DNA of 64,000 nt from assembly GCF_037154075.1 (NCBI RefSeq), contig NZ_JBANRJ010000001.1:552001-616000 (forward strand), written 5' to 3'. Under the pieces are notes generated by a model, which was given only the letters and a program-made list of their open reading frames with translations, was not told where the DNA came from and did not search any database. The stretch is from Sphingobium aromaticiconvertens (lineage in GTDB: Bacteria > Pseudomonadota > Alphaproteobacteria > Sphingomonadales > Sphingomonadaceae). Both the position numbers and the translations under genes were made by a program. Numbering within the stretch: position 1 is the first letter of the stretch; every line of letters begins with the position of its first letter. Positions 63,953-64,000 of this stretch are shown here, piece by piece.

Positions 63953-64000
63953 CGGCGCGTCTGATGCTGTTAACCGGACCGGAGCAGCTTAACCCAGGGT

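Noticed and set aside
1..64000. CRISPR array, tRNA or rRNA gene
   Set aside because: No regular spacer repeats and no tRNA/rRNA-like conserved sequence were seen on reading both strands; a tRNA scan would be decisive.

Overview
The window reads as chromosomal DNA of a GC-rich alphaproteobacterium of the order Sphingomonadales (Sphingobium/Sphingomonas type). This is inferred from the UrcA-family protein, the rsmB-rpe-heparinase-purH and hemC-hemD-mitofilin gene orders, the number of TonB-dependent receptors and the ECF sigma/FecR signalling genes. No rRNA, tRNA or CRISPR array was recognised.

Layout. 1-35 kb is mostly housekeeping. It holds pheS (cut by the window edge), a LysE exporter, rplT-rpmI, hisN, prs, nadE, gltX, hemC-hemD plus a mitofilin-like gene, tsaD-gpsA, a flippase, a PfkB kinase, queG, a NatA/NatB-type ABC exporter and a Tat-exported MsrB. 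An envelope operon follows (FAD oxidoreductase, GtrA, GT-C-like protein), then urcA, the htpX/rsmB/rpe/heparinase/purH group and galU. 34-46 kb is a complete alpha-glucan utilisation locus: TonB receptor, secreted alpha-amylase, cytoplasmic GH13 alpha-glucosidase, periplasmic GH97, a divergent LacI regulator and an MFS sugar transporter. Two copies of a CpG-centred 12-mer in the control regions look like the LacI operators.

45.8-64 kb is the accessory and most interesting part. It has a two-component system whose sensor kinase is frame-shifted by an exact 11-bp tandem duplication, with a 10-bp tandem repeat and CCGGG palindromes upstream. Next are a secreted FG-GAP/ASPIC protein, an MHS-family transporter and a FecR anti-sigma factor. 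The partner ECF sigma gene is cut in two by a 1646-bp IS1380-type element; removing the element and one target duplication restores a 195-codon sigma gene exactly in frame. Divergently lie two paralogous TonB receptors (only the first has the STN signalling domain), a periplasmic penicillin-acylase-family hydrolase, and a DUF2157/GDYXXLXY gene pair.

How it works together. The glucan locus explains uptake and stepwise hydrolysis of starch-like oligomers under LacI control. The sigma/FecR/TonB/acylase region looks like a surface-signalled system that senses, imports and deacylates an N-acylated compound. In this strain its sigma switch is physically broken, and a neighbouring sensor kinase is also out of frame. 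A third frame-shifted gene, for a small secreted protein, lies at 7.5-7.9 kb. Three lesions in accessory genes against an intact housekeeping background suggest recent decay, laboratory adaptation or, for the two indels, possible sequencing error.
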